Of a stretch of 64,000 nucleotides of DNA, positions 51,260 through 63,297 are shown piece after piece. Source of the DNA: Epiperipatus broadwayi (taxonomy: Eukaryota > Onychophora > Udeonychophora > Euonychophora > Peripatidae). Positions within the stretch are counted from its first letter, which is position 1; every line of letters starts with the position of its first letter. The position numbers and the translations under genes were made by a program. Location of the stretch: positions 1,860,001 to 1,924,000 of the forward strand of contig JAQFVV010006353.1 in NCBI GenBank assembly GCA_028023455.1, written 5' to 3'. A model generated the notes under the pieces. The model searched no databases. It worked only from the letters and a program-made list of their open reading frames with translations, and had not been told where the DNA came from.

Positions 51260-54200
51260 TGAAATGGAAACCTCCAATCTCTTTCCGTTTCACCATCAAC
51301 CTAATGACCTACTCGTCTGAACTAGTTTCGAACCTATCTTAAATGTAGAAATGTCATATGTAAAAATGTTATATATAAGTCGAGCGGGAAAACTTTGCTA
51401 TAATGGCCGCTTGAATTGCATCATCCATTTACATACGAAACACGCTATAATTAGACAGGTTTGATAAAATTATAGCGGAGAAATGCTCATAATTTATTAT
51501 AAAATGTTTTATTAATTTTCAGTCAATTCTTAATTATATTCGCTATTATATTCGTATGTGGATGGATAAGTTAAACATTGGAATGATATATATATATATA
51601 TATTTAAGTTTAAATAAAGATACTGTAAAACATTTTCTTTAAATTATATTTAACGGTTTTCTGATTTAATGTTTTACATATATAATTGAAACTAAAGTAT
51701 TTTCTTTAAATTTGCTTTTTTTTTTTAATAAACAAATAATATTGTAAGAACAAATATGTTAAAAGTTATTTATTTCAGTAAAATAAAAATCATCCATTTG
51801 TAATTAAAAATGAGAATTTTGTGTAAACAAGAGATCAATTAGTGACTGCACCCGGGTAAAAAGTAAAATCTAGTTTACTGATTGATTTTTGTTTGCAACA
51901 AAAAACTTTATCATTAAATCAGAATACCGTTCCTTCTGCTAAGCTTTAACATTCTTTAACACTTAAAAAGGAATTTAATTAATGAAACTGAATCAAATTA
52001 TATAATTTATATATTTTAATAATTTTAAGTAATTAAATGTAACACCTCGGAGACGTTATCTGTTGTAGAAATTGGATTATATTATTTTGTTTAATTAAAA
52101 GTCAATTGGTCCCGAGGCTAATGAAATTCCAAAAAGGTGTTAAAGTTTAGTCGAAATGTATAAATAGGGCTTATTTTAAGCGGGAAGATATACTCCATCT
52201 TGCTTTTGAAGAGCTATTATTATCCAAGTTATAAATTGTTTAATTTTACCATGTCTGGCTAAAGTCAGGCACAATTTTGCTGCCGTTTTCGTGATGGAAC
52301 GCCGAGTTCAATCCATCAAATGCCGAAGCAACAACCAACAAGCTTACACCAAATAAAAGATGTCATAAGCCACTAAAAGGGAATTTCCTTCATTCCAACA
52401 CACCATTTTAAATCGTTTCGCAACTGAATAAGAACATGCCATAAGCCGCCAAAGAACTCACCTTCATTCCAGTTTCGAATATCTCCAGTCCATCTGCAGG
52501 AGAACTGTTTTAACATTACTAAAATAGCAGAGCTCTGTGTGAAATTCAAAACAATCATTATTTCTTCAAAAACAGGTTAGCTAACCATATTATCGAAACT
52601 TCTTTCTAAATTGTTTTTCAAATAATCTTTAAATTCTATAATATGAAATACTTTTGTAAATTTCTGTGTTAATTAATGTTTTGCTATATAATTTAATCAC
52701 TGCAGTTATATTTTGCTTTTCTTTTGCTTATTTTTAATTATTATTAGTTGTGCCTATGTTTCGAAACGGCGTGCATTTAATTATAGAATATGTTTTAAAC
52801 ATATAAAGTTAAATTATTTATATAGCGTCATTTCGTGTGCTGTTTCGAAACCCAAATTCATATTTTTTCATTTAATAAATTAATTAATATAAATATAAAA
52901 TGTGGCTTTTCAACCTTTAATTATTATATTGCTAAAGATTAAACTAGCCTGGAGTGCAATCATAAGTATATTTTTTAGTAAAGTATTCGTAAGTCCCTTA
53001 TTAAATATACTTTTCCTCCTTTTTAAAAGTTTAGTAGTTATAGATAACTAAAGAGATTGAACAGGATAAAGTAAAGTTTGTATATATTCCCGTCAGTAGC
53101 ATATACATATTTCTCATGCTACAGAAGAGTTGGCTCTTTTGATCAAGCTGATAAACTTGTGTTCATTTAATATGTGATATTTCATTTATAATATCCTTCA
53201 GCTTGGCGGATGTGGAACTTATTAATATTTTTTTCGTTGTGCTGTTTTATATATAAGATGGAGCCACGGCGTTGCCAGCACATCTTCTCTTATAGGGTAG
53301 TGCAGTAGCGAAGTCTGAGCTACGGGCCAGATTAGCACGTAAGTCCCCCGCTTCTTATGAACCAAATAAAGGTTCCCTTTTGCAGCATGACGACCGGTTA
53401 TTGGGTAAACCGTTGTTTGTCACAAAAACCCTAAAACTATTCTTCCATCCGCAGAGCCACTTTATTATTATATTTTACTTGTGCCTAGCGTATTAGTAAA
53501 ATCATTATAGCCAACTCTCCCTCCCTAATATGCAGTCTTCGGCGTTGATCTGAAGCATTCTTGAAAACCCGTTCGATCTAAAGCTATCTGGGATGCTTTA
53601 AAAGCCCATAGTTAATATAAATTTATTATAATTAAGACATATTATTAAGCTTCACTCCAGACTTGGTTTGATTTCATGAACAATAGCCACTCGAACTGAT
53701 GATGAAAGGGCATAACTGGTAAAAGTTAATGTAGTGATTAGTTATATAGTAGGGCTATTTGTTTCCATTAAATAATATTGGCGCAATTAAATAATAGCCA
53801 ACGTATCAATTATTGTTTAAATGGCCTAGAGTAATGTTACTTTATAAATAAAATGCCTGCGTGCATTTGCCAACAACAATTGTCAATAAATATATTTTAA
53901 TTCATCATATATCAGTTTCTGTCTCATTATTAAATCAATCCAATTCACTAATTTCCCATAGCTATTTCATTAGTAAAACCCCTATTAACTAATTATCTTA
54001 GATTTTATCTTTGAAATGTCTTTAGTGTTTAAGTTGTTTATATAGATGTTAAGTCCATGAGTCTTTTGTTTCTCCGATTTGCTAGTGGGCCATATTAAGA
54101 ATTAATTCTCGTGGGCCATCATTGTTATGTTGTCCATTAGGTGTTTGATCTGGGGCTTGGAGAGTGGGTTCGAATCCAGGCTGGTCCCTGACCAAAATCT

Positions 54201-54277
54201 CGGGCTCGACTGGGTTTGAAGTACATTTTGTGAGTTCCAGCTTGTGTTAGATGGATAAGCATATTTTGACCGGCACA
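51260..54277 (+). mobile_element. (AT)n-bounded TG...CA element E3, about 3.0 kb
   Basis: Starts TGAAATGGAAACC after a TA run and ends TTTGACCGGCACA before (AT)n. Both ends align with E1 (see 37781), with matching GTGTTAG...GATA...TTTGAC text in the last 40 bases. Two promoter-like spots: GTATAAATAGGGC (52158) and TTATATATAAGATGG (53249). AATAAAGG at 53376 could be a poly(A) signal. A perfect B-box string GGTTCGAATCC is at 54167-54177. No protein domain; the small minus-strand frames at 52373 and 54102 are not convincing. Confidence 0.5.
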
Positions 54278-54299
54278 ATATATATATATATAAAACAGA

Positions 54300-55715
54300 A
54301 ATGGAGGTAACTATCCCTACCAATAAGTTATGTAATGTAAATAAACTATTAAAGACAGAGTGATACCTCTTATCTCCTTTGGCATTTGTTGGTCTTTATG
54401 CTTAGTTTATTAACATAATTTTAAATGAGGTAGTGATTTTGACAAAATAAATGATGTGGAATCAACGTTTGAATATTCAGAGACTCAAAGCAGAGCTTTA
54501 ATTTTAACAAGCTAATCTCAGTTTTAACTCAGATTACATGGAACTGAGGATTCATTTCATATTTGGAGATTGTTGAAACTAAAGCTTGGTTTTGATCCTC
54601 TGAATATTTAGATGATTATTCTATATCATTTATTATATATATAAGTAATATATTAAATTCATTCCCTCATTTAACCCTTGTGTGGGGTTCAGCGCATTGT
54701 TGCGTCAAAGGCTTTGGATCGCTCTAATTCGGTTATTTTTTGATCTATGGTGACATATATATACTTGTTGGAAACTTTAGAAAAAGTCCTGTAAGATGCT
54801 GCCCTTTCTTGAATTATTTTACAAGTAAAAAAATCAATACTAGGAGTGTTTTAACTTTAACAAAAAAATAAGGCCAGTTCTTATTGGTTGGGCCATCCAT
54901 TCTTGATGCTTATTGGCTAATGATTCCGATAAATATTTTTTTCACTGCTGAAAATGAAAATATATGTTTTAAAGTGTTTTTTTAATTATTTTTCATACAT
55001 ATTATAGATTATCTGCTGAAAATATAGTTTTTTTACAAAAGTAGTAAGGTTTTATTAAAAAATTGTATACTTTACATGATTGTAAATTGAAAAAGAAACC
55101 AGCAATAGCAATAATTTTGACATCCTATCAAGAGTTTAGATTGCCCCCAGCTGTTTATTTAATTTTCAAACAAAGATTGTTTTAGAATATTTTTCTGGCA
55201 TTTATCTACATATTATAATGTATTTTGGTTAAAATATGCTGAAAATATAATTATTTTTAGAAAAACGCTAAGATTTTACTAAAAAATTCGTAAAAAATTT
55301 GTAACGGTTTTAATAACGTAAATCTGGGAGGGATATAAATGGCGTTTGCATTGCTTGTAATTTGCTCGTAATATTTTCTTTGATTTTTCCGCTTTTGAAT
55401 ATTTCTATAAAATACAAATAAAAATATATTTTTGAAAAATTTTCGTTTACTTTCCTAACATTACAAATAATTAATATACTATTTGAAAATGAAACTAAAA
55501 TTAATATATATTAAAAGATGAAAATATTTTTATCAAAGACTTTGCCAATTCACCAATTAAAAGTTTCTGAGTTTTACCTCACTTGTCCAATAAAGAAGTG
55601 ACCCACACAAGGGTTAAAATTAGATTAATATCTAAGTTAATGGACAGACAGTATCCCTCTGTCTTTGAATGGTTTATTTACATTATGTAGCTCATTGGCA
55701 GCTAAGTTACTTCAT
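54300..55715. mobile_element. Outer fold-back element split by a MITE
   Basis: The left arm, 54304-54367 (GTAATGTAAATAAACTATTAAAGACAGAG), and right arm, 55648-55713 (reverse complement, CTCTGTCTTTGAATGGTTTATTTACATTA), are about 80% alike and enclose the TTAA element. Confidence 0.75.
54671..55617. mobile_element. piggyBac-type MITE with TTAA target duplication
   Basis: TTAA then CCCTTGTGTGGGG at the left (54671) and CCCACACAAGGG then TTAA at the right (55602-55617). A 12-base terminal inverted repeat plus TTAA duplication is the hallmark of the piggyBac superfamily. 947 bases, no transposase; the inside is AT-rich. Confidence 0.85.
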
Positions 55716-55755
55716 TTTATTTACATGTAATCTGACTAATAATGATTATTTATTA

Positions 55756-55799
<44 letters not shown>

Positions 55800-57466
55800 A
55801 CAGATATTTTATTTGATATATATATATAATCAAGTTTATGTATTCCTTGACATTTAAAAAAAAATTAAAAAGCAATTGTTATAGGGTCTTCTGGCATAAT
55901 ATTAGCATGTCCAACTACTATATCAATAATATGGGATTTGAATTGCAGTCTGAATTTTTTACATTTCTAAGTAGGATTTTTCAGGTGGTTAGGAAATAGG
56001 TATTTCTAATAGAAAGTAAAGCAAGGCAAAAAATTACATATCCTTACCAGCCCATATCAAATAATGAAATGGATTCATTGCTTGGATGTTCATAAACTTT
56101 TTGAGCTCTGAATGTGCCAGAATGGGAGTCAATTTGAGGCTCTTATGCAGTCACTATACCACCACTGCCCTATATAATGCAGGGGGCCAACCAGTGTTGA
56201 TAATCATAATAAGTGTTTTTTCTATATTTTTCTATGTAAGAATAATGGAGAGAAGTTTGTTTAGAAGTAGGCTATTTAAAGGTCAATAAAAGGTCATCAT
56301 TCCTAACTAAGAGACTACTGATCTTTATTTAAATGATCTCTTTGTGTTTATAAGAGTTTATCAAATAATTTGTACATAAGAGAAGTATAAATTTAAGTGG
56401 TTTTAAAAATCAATAAAAGATACTTAAATTTAACCCTCTTGCATTTTATCTGATGAGAGTTTTTGGAAATGGTCAAGCTTTCTATTTGCATAAAATCTTT
56501 ATTTTATACTAAAACTCAATAAATTGGCCTTGATTTGCTTTCAATTTAATTTTATATGTGAATAATATTCTAAAACATCACATTTGACTGGCTTAAATAT
56601 TTAAAAATGGACCTGTAAATATAACAATGTACCATAACATCACACACAGATATTTATGTAAATAATCATGTAGAACAGTGATGGATTTATGATAAGTCTA
56701 TATGATATTTTTTTTACAAAGATTACAATATTTTAAAAGATTTTAACACAAAGTCATTTTTGATAAAAAATGACTTAATACATACTGTCATTTTTTCCCT
56801 TTATATTACGGCCTAGTTTATTAACTTCTATTTTTAAAAATAAAATGTAAATGAATTAAATTGAGAGCTTATCTGTGTATTTCTTTATAATAATCAATCA
56901 ATTAGTGTGTAAAAATAATCAAAAATATTTTACAAACAAGCAAAATAATCATTTTAACTTATACTTCAAAATCTTTGCTTGAAAACTAGACCAGGAAGAC
57001 TTGAATGCTGTCTGAATATTTTCTTGTGTCAACAAACAAAATATGAGTACCCAGAAGTTTCAAAATAATTCCGTTACTTATTTTTCATTATTATTTTAGT
57101 TTCTATGATGATTTCAAGATTACTTTAAATGTATCAGTAAAAAAATATAATTAAATTATTTTAAACTTCAAGAATTTATATGAAGTTTGAGCCATGAAGT
57201 GAGACCACTGGTCCATAGTCCACAGTCTTCAGCTATCATGTGTACAAATTCATATCTTAATTGTGGGAATTATGGCAAAGCATAGGTTGCAAAAGACAAT
57301 TGTAGTGAAAGATATATCTTTTTTAAAAGGCAATATATTATACTTGTAATGTTTATTGTATTTGTGCTGGATCAATGAGCTATATGGCCTAAGTAATGAA
57401 AAATAAAATGATGTAGTGTGTGCACATTTAAAATATTAAAAAGTAAACATATGATTTAAATTACAG
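55716..57466. other. Non-coding DNA
   Basis: Includes an (AC)13(AT)n microsatellite at 55762-55799 and a lone TTAACCCTCTTGC (56430) that may be a MITE end. No gene supported. Confidence 0.45.
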
Positions 57467-57581
57467 TCTAAAAATAGAAATGCAAAGGTTTCTGGGATTA
57501 CCATTACTCCAGAGAACAGTTTTTGGCATTGAAGCATACATGGAAAATGCAGAATATGGACAAGTTGCATTCTGGGTAAAG
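57467..57581 (+). CDS. Possible small exon (weak)
   Basis: An acceptor-like TTTAAATTACAG is followed by an open frame, with LPLLQRTVFGIEAYMENAEY and GQVAFWVK, and a donor-like AAAG|GTCAGT (or TGG|GTAAAG six bases earlier). Codon content is less AT-biased than the surroundings. I recognise no domain, and it is on the opposite strand to the Ig exon, so it would belong to another gene. May be chance. Confidence 0.2.
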
Positions 57582-57659
57582 GTCAGTAAATATGCTTTAG
57601 GGATTTGTCAAAGACTCTCTCAGTCTTTATTACAATTTTAATAAACTAACAATATGTAA

Positions 57660-57850
57660 GTAACTCATTAGCATGAAATACATATATTGGTGAATATTTA
57701 TCTTTTTGACAAGTGTATGATCAAGTGTGTCAGCAGTATGATATAGTGTGGATAGTTGAGGATCATGTGAAAGTCTGAGTTCAAACCCCCTATATATTAC
57801 CTATTAGAGTGCAGGCATGAAAAAACCTGTACTGTAGAAAAAAATTCATA
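57660..57850 (+). mobile_element. SINE-like repeat S2
   Basis: GCATGAAATACATATATTGG, TGTCAGCAGTATGATATAGTG, then B-box-like GAGTTCAAACCCCC (57777-57790). Matches 61665-61820 closely and 9690-9825 more weakly. Confidence 0.75.
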
Positions 57851-58243
57851 TATTAGAAATAAATTACATTTGTATGTGTTATTTTGCACAAGTCAGGACA
57901 CCACAAGTGGGTATACAGGTCATGAAGGACACAAAGGTGCTTCATCATAGTAGTGCCAATACACCAGGCTAATTAATAAAATTTATCTGTAAATAAAAAT
58001 GTTTACATTTTCAAATCATTTCATTGTTAGAAATATATTTTCAGTGCAAATATTTTTTATTTAAATATGAGTGGAATATTTCTTTATTTAAACTTGTGAC
58101 AATTGCTCGAGCTCAAAATATACTACATATATACCCTTACCATTGCACTAAACTGAACAGGCCAATCCCATTTTGTCATGATAATTAATACAATTTATAT
58201 GTAAATGTTTAGATTTCCAAATCACTTTATTGTTAGAAACACA
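57851..58243. other. Non-coding DNA
   Basis: The text around 58080-58200 (ACATATATACCC...CATTGCAC...AAACTGAA) recurs at 58400-58510, on either side of the SINE at 58244, suggesting a local duplication of about 320 bp. Confidence 0.5.
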
Positions 58244-58357
58244 TTTTTTCCCATATGTCAAAGCATCGGCCGGGAAGCGAACCCACAACAATTGTCTGCA
58301 AGCAACTGCTTGCTTGCAAAGCAGTTACGCTGACCTCTTGGCTGCCAACGCTTGACA
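58244..58357 (-). mobile_element. tRNA-like SINE S1 (minus)
   Basis: Reverse orientation: T-rich tail complement at 58244, GGGAAGCGAACCC (B box complement) near 58271, CTTGACA at the 5' end (58351-58357). The best-kept copy: A-box-like TTGGCAGCCAAGAGGTCAGC on the minus strand. Confidence 0.85.
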
Positions 58358-58615
58358 GAAATTCATTTTTTATTTAAATATAAGTGAAATACTTCTTTAC
58401 TTAGACATATAACAAAATCTCTAAATATACCACATATATATTCTACTATTGCATAAAAGTGAATGGACTGATGTCCTTTTATCACTATAATTAATAAAAA
58501 TTTTATATGCAAATGAAAATGTTTAGATATCCAAATCACTTTTATTTAAATATTCTAATTTATATAAAAAATAACACATTATTATTAATAATTTATTTAA
58601 AAATAAAATAAAATT

Positions 58616-58737
58616 TGTCAAGCATTGGTAGCCGAGAAGCCAGCACAGCAGCCTTGCAAGCAAGCAGTTGCTTACTGACAGTTGTCGTGGATTCGCTTCC
58701 TGGCCAATACTTTGACATATTGAAAATAAAAAAATTT
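58616..58737 (+). mobile_element. tRNA-like SINE S1
   Basis: TGTCAAGCATTGGTAGCCGAG start with A-box match TAGCCGAGAAG; GGATTCGCTTCC at the B-box place; ends TTTGACATATTGAAAATAAA. Confidence 0.85.
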
Positions 58738-59690
58738 AAAAATATTGCCTCTTAATTACAGTAATTCTGCATGTGATAAAATTGTCTTTATCAATGATAT
58801 TTTACACAGTTCATATATCTTATTCAGTTCAGAGTAGTGACAGTGTTCAATTCTGAAATGTCAGATCCTATAATTGATTCTGCTGCCATCTTGTGTAAAA
58901 TATTTTTAATAGCAATATACATTTTTTATTTTTTTATTATGCAATTTTATTTTTTTACACATTTTATTAAATAGCTTTTTCTATTTTTTATAATATAAAT
59001 TTTTAAAATGCTATATTATCTTTATATGTTTTACTAAACAGCTTTTCACTGGATGTGGACTTGGGTTTGTTTTCTAGCTAAAAGCTCGTAATTGATCCAT
59101 AATCCACTCTATGATCCAAATATAAGAAAAATAGAATGAGTAAAAAACAATTTTTAAAAAGATATTATTGTATGCCCAAATATTTAATTCTTAACAAATT
59201 TCATGGTAATGATATTATTTAATGCAAATTCCTATATGATTGCACTATTGACAAAATTTAAAAAATGGATCTAATGGAACAAATCAAGTGTTTGATTTAT
59301 TAAAAATATTTATACAACATAACCTATGAATAAACAAAGCGCAAGCCATTTTAATTGCTTTTAAACATGTATTGAAGAAATAATATAAGTATAAAAATTG
59401 AAAATTTCTTCTCAAATCCATAATTGTCAAACGATATAATAAAGTGTAATATATATATAATATGACTTAGTTATTAATAAGCATTAAAAAATTAAATAAT
59501 AAAGTAGTGAAATATTTTATTATTGAACAAAAACAAAAGAGGTTATTTTTGTTAATAGAAAAAAATGGTACTTGAGTATTAAAGCTGCAACATAGGGGAG
59601 ATAGGTCTTTTCACACCCACACAATAAATGTGTAATATTGAGATGGTGTCAAATTTAAAGAAAATAATCCCCATGAGTATACATGAAAAT
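58738..59690. other. Non-coding DNA
   Basis: AT-rich, no feature supported. Confidence 0.45.
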
Positions 59691-60010
59691 GTGTTTTTTT
59701 TTATCAACACAATTTTTTTTTCAATGCGATCTTTTTTTTTTGTAATACTTTAACATTTTCAGTTATTTATCATGTTTTTCATTGTGAAAACGTGGTTTTT
59801 TTATCAACAAGATTTTTTTTTCAATGCGATCTTTTTTTTTATAATACTTCAACATTTTCAGTTATTTGTCATACTTTTCATTAATGTCTGAGGTTGCAAC
59901 ACTAAAATTGGCATTCACAAATTTCAGTGCGATCTTTTTTTTGTAATACTTTGACATTTTCAGTTATTTCATTAATATCCAAGGTTGCAATACTAAAATC
60001 GGCATTTGCA
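59691..60010. repeat. Tandem repeat, about three units of 100-130 bp
   Basis: CAATGCGATC / CAGTGCGATC plus T run, then AATACTTYRACATTTTCAGTT, three times (59725, 59822, 59928). Confidence 0.8.
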
Positions 60011-60270
60011 AGGGGACGTGGATGTTTGGTGGCTGGTAGAGGGAAACAGACAAATGTTTTATATAAAAATTTAATAAAAGTTTACTAATTAATATGTATT
60101 TTTTTTTGTACTTTTGGTTTAATTTCTTTATTTAAAAAAACCACATTTATTAGCAGTTTTATGAAAAATCCCAGCATACTTTGCAATCATGTGGTTTAAT
60201 TTTCAGAGCGAAAATTTTTACTGCAGATATCCATTTTTTGCAGTAATAGTATTATGAAAACTTTCTTTTT

Positions 60271-60383
60271 TGTCAAGCGTTGTTAACCAAGAGGTCATCG
60301 CAGCCACCTTGCAAGCAAGTAGTTGGTTGCAGACAGTTTGTGGGTTTGCCTCCTGGCCGATGCTATGACATATGAAAAAAACA
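60271..60383 (+). mobile_element. tRNA-like SINE S1
   Basis: TGTCAAGCGTTGTTAACCAAG, GTGGGTTTGCCTCCTGG, GATGCTATGACATATG then A7. Very similar to the copy at 47980. Confidence 0.85.
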
Positions 60384-60589
60384 ACAACTTTCTTTTAATG
60401 CATACATTCTTATTATATATTACATGGTAAGTGTGGTAGAAATATAAATAATGTATTTTTATCCAAATTATTTAAAAATCAAAATCATTTACTGTTTGGT
60501 CTATATTTAAACTATTTCTTGATTAATGGCATCATTATTGTAATATCACATTTTATTATTTTAAATGTCATTCTTAAAAGTTGTTAGTT

Positions 60590-60850
60590 TTTTAAAGTCG
60601 CATCTTTTTTTTTAAGTCACATTTTTTTATTAATGTTGAAAGTCGTACATATTTGTGAAAGTCACATTTTTTGTTTTTGGAAACTTGTTAATGTTGGAAT
60701 TTTATTTTAAATGTCATTCTTAAAAGCTGTTTGTTAATGTTGAAAGGTGTACATATTTGTGAAAGCCGCATTTATTTTAAATGTTGTTCTTACAAGTTTT
60801 TGTTAATGTTATAAGTTTTATTATTTTTTACTTTTACTTATTTTTAGTTC
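60590..60850. repeat. Irregular short tandem repeats
   Basis: GTTAATGTTGAAAGTCGTACATATTTGTG, AAAGTCACATTT and TTTTAAATGTCATTCTTA recur two to four times. Confidence 0.65.
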
Positions 60851-61105
60851 TACAACACAGAGCATGTATTAGACCTATTGCGCCTGTTGACATTCATATC
60901 AACCTCCCAATAACTTTGTAATTCTTGCCAAAATACCATGTACAAGATCCGTGTTCATGTTCTTTTTCTTTTTGCCGAAGAAAGTTGTGTACAAGATCCA
61001 TGTACACATTATTTTGGTTAAATCACAAGATTACAAAGTTATCACCGGATTGATATGAATGTGAACAGGCACAGCATATTTAATACATGCTCCATGTTGC
61101 AGCTT
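60851..61105. mobile_element. Fold-back element FB3, about 255 bp
   Basis: Left arm: GCATGTATTAGACC, TTGACATTCATATCAA, TAACTTTGTAAT, CATGTACAAGATC. The right arm is the reverse: GATCCATGTACAC, ATTACAAAGTTAT, TTGATATGAATGTGAA, AATACATGC. Its edge GCTGCAACAT-like text also occurs at 59584. Confidence 0.8.
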
Positions 61106-61664
61106 TACCAATTATTTTAAAGAGGTTCTGCATTAAAAGTAATTAATGGATTTTTAAAAACAAATATTTTTATCAAGTTGGTACTAATGGATTGAAAGAA
61201 TTGCATCAACGATATTTTTCAAAGTTGATCTAGTTTGGTGGTCCTAATGAAATATAAAAGTTACATCAGTAAACAATAAATATGAAAATTTAAAACATTG
61301 GACTATATATAAAATTAATTATAGTTATTAATAGTGGAATAACATGCTTATAAAATATTAAATAATAGTATAAATATTTTATTATTGAAGAAATACAACT
61401 TTTTTTAGTAAAAAAATGCAAATAAGTTTATGCATGAGAGCTTTTTAATAAGTTTTCAAAACAAGAACTATTATTAACATGCCAGTTAAAGTTGATCTAA
61501 ATATTGGTAAAGAACTCTTAAGAGTCACATCAGCTTTAACAACTATTGTACTTCAGAAAGAATAACGGAGATAAGCCGGACTTTCTTTTCTCCTCACTAT
61601 GGAGAATAGAGATCAGAAGTAAAGCATTGCAAAGAGTCACACTTTGACTATAGATAATATTTTT
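61106..61664. other. Non-coding DNA
   Basis: Nothing supported. Confidence 0.45.
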
Positions 61665-61821
61665 AATAAGCATGTATGTGATCAAGGGTGTCAGCAGTAT
61701 AAGATAGTGTGGATAGTTGAGGGTCATGTGAAAGTTTGAGTTCAAACCCCCTATATATTACATATTGGAGTGCAGGTATGAAAAAGACTATACCATAGAA
61801 AAAATTCATATATTAAAATAA
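61665..61821 (+). mobile_element. SINE-like repeat S2
   Basis: GTGTCAGCAGTATAAGATAGTG, then GAGTTCAAACCCCC (61738-61751) and AGTGCAGGTATGAAAAAGAC; the same family as 57660. Confidence 0.75.
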
Positions 61822-63297
61822 GCAGGTAAGTAAATTTAAAAATAGAATTACTTATATAATATTAGAGCTGGCCCAAGAAGGGGAAGGGGGTAGAACAATG
61901 TTTTCATGAGTATATGTGGTAGTGTTGGTTTTTTTTAAATACATCACTTAAAGATTTAAAATAATTATCTTATTTGCCGATATTACCTATATTTACCAAA
62001 TTTTGCAGGATTGCCCAAAAAATAATATGAAACTTTTGAAAGTAAAAAATAAAAATTTCAAATTTACTAAATAAATATTTTTATTTTATGATATTATTTA
62101 ATTATTGTTTCAAAAATTATTCTTATAAACATTAATTTGTTTTATTTTAGCACGTTTTAATCTCTAGGTTTATTTTATAGAAATAAATGAATAAAACTTA
62201 TAAGATATTTATCAAACACGTTAAATGACTAAAACCATATTTTCAAGTTTTTCTTGCAAAAGCGCTGAGAAAAAATGTCTTTTAAATTTACAAATCTTAT
62301 TTCATAGATTGGTGGGGGTGGGTGGGTAAAATTTACCTTACATAGAGGCACCTCTTACCTATACGTCGCGGCACTGGCTCAAATAATATTTAATATAATG
62401 TGGATAAATGAATGCATTTAAAATCTGTGTAGTAATTTTTGCCTAGTGCACTGAATGTTCATTTTAAATTATATATTACTGCAGTTAATTATTTGTTTTG
62501 AATTGTGTTGTGTGTCTGTCCTATTTGGAACCACAATTGCAATTAGTTTGGAGAGTCTGAATATTGGAAACAACTATTTTAAATAAGATTTATTTTTTAA
62601 GATTCAATTTCTATTAAATAAAAACAGAACATTAGTTTTAAAATTTTATTAAATTGATAAAGGAAGCGTTCACATTATCAAATTGTCCAGCTGATATCTT
62701 TGTGTACCCAAGACAATGATTCTTTAAAAAATCAGGTAAGATAAGTAGTTTCTTCTTTGTTATTAAAAAATAGGTATTTGAGAAATAATACGTTATCTTG
62801 CAAATTATTAACTTCTGCAAGAAAAATCAAATCAACAATTCTTATTTAAAAAAAAAAAAATTAGATCAAGGTGAAATATTTATTTCAACTTCAATTGCGT
62901 TAACGTTTTATTTTTATTATAAAAGCTAATAAATATTGAAATATAATAATGATTTAAATATTTTTTGATTTTTGACTGACTTAAAATAAAATCCGTATTT
63001 TTAAAAGTTAAAATTCTACTCCAGGAATCGGAGTGTTTTATTTATTGTGGGGAAATATGCTATGAGATAATAAATAAATAAATTATAGTACCCTTATTCT
63101 TATTATTAGAAAATTAGAATTAATTTAATTATAGAGAATTACTATTTCAAAATTGATACATATATTTTTTCAACTATTCTTTAATTAAAGATTTGTAATT
63201 ATATGTTGGAATATTTCTATCATTTAAAAAAGTCCGTACTTTATTTAAACTTATCAAATGCATTCAACTGTTGGTACGAATTAGTGTATATATATAT
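61822..63297. other. Non-coding DNA
   Basis: No feature supported. Confidence 0.45.

Noticed and set aside
52373-52558. 61-codon minus-strand frame
   Set aside because: Composition looks protein-like, but it lies within element E3, has no recognisable domain and no splice support.
54160-54180. tRNA gene at the perfect B box GGTTCGAATCC
   Set aside because: No A box or cloverleaf in the preceding 60 bases; it lies in the terminal part of element E3.
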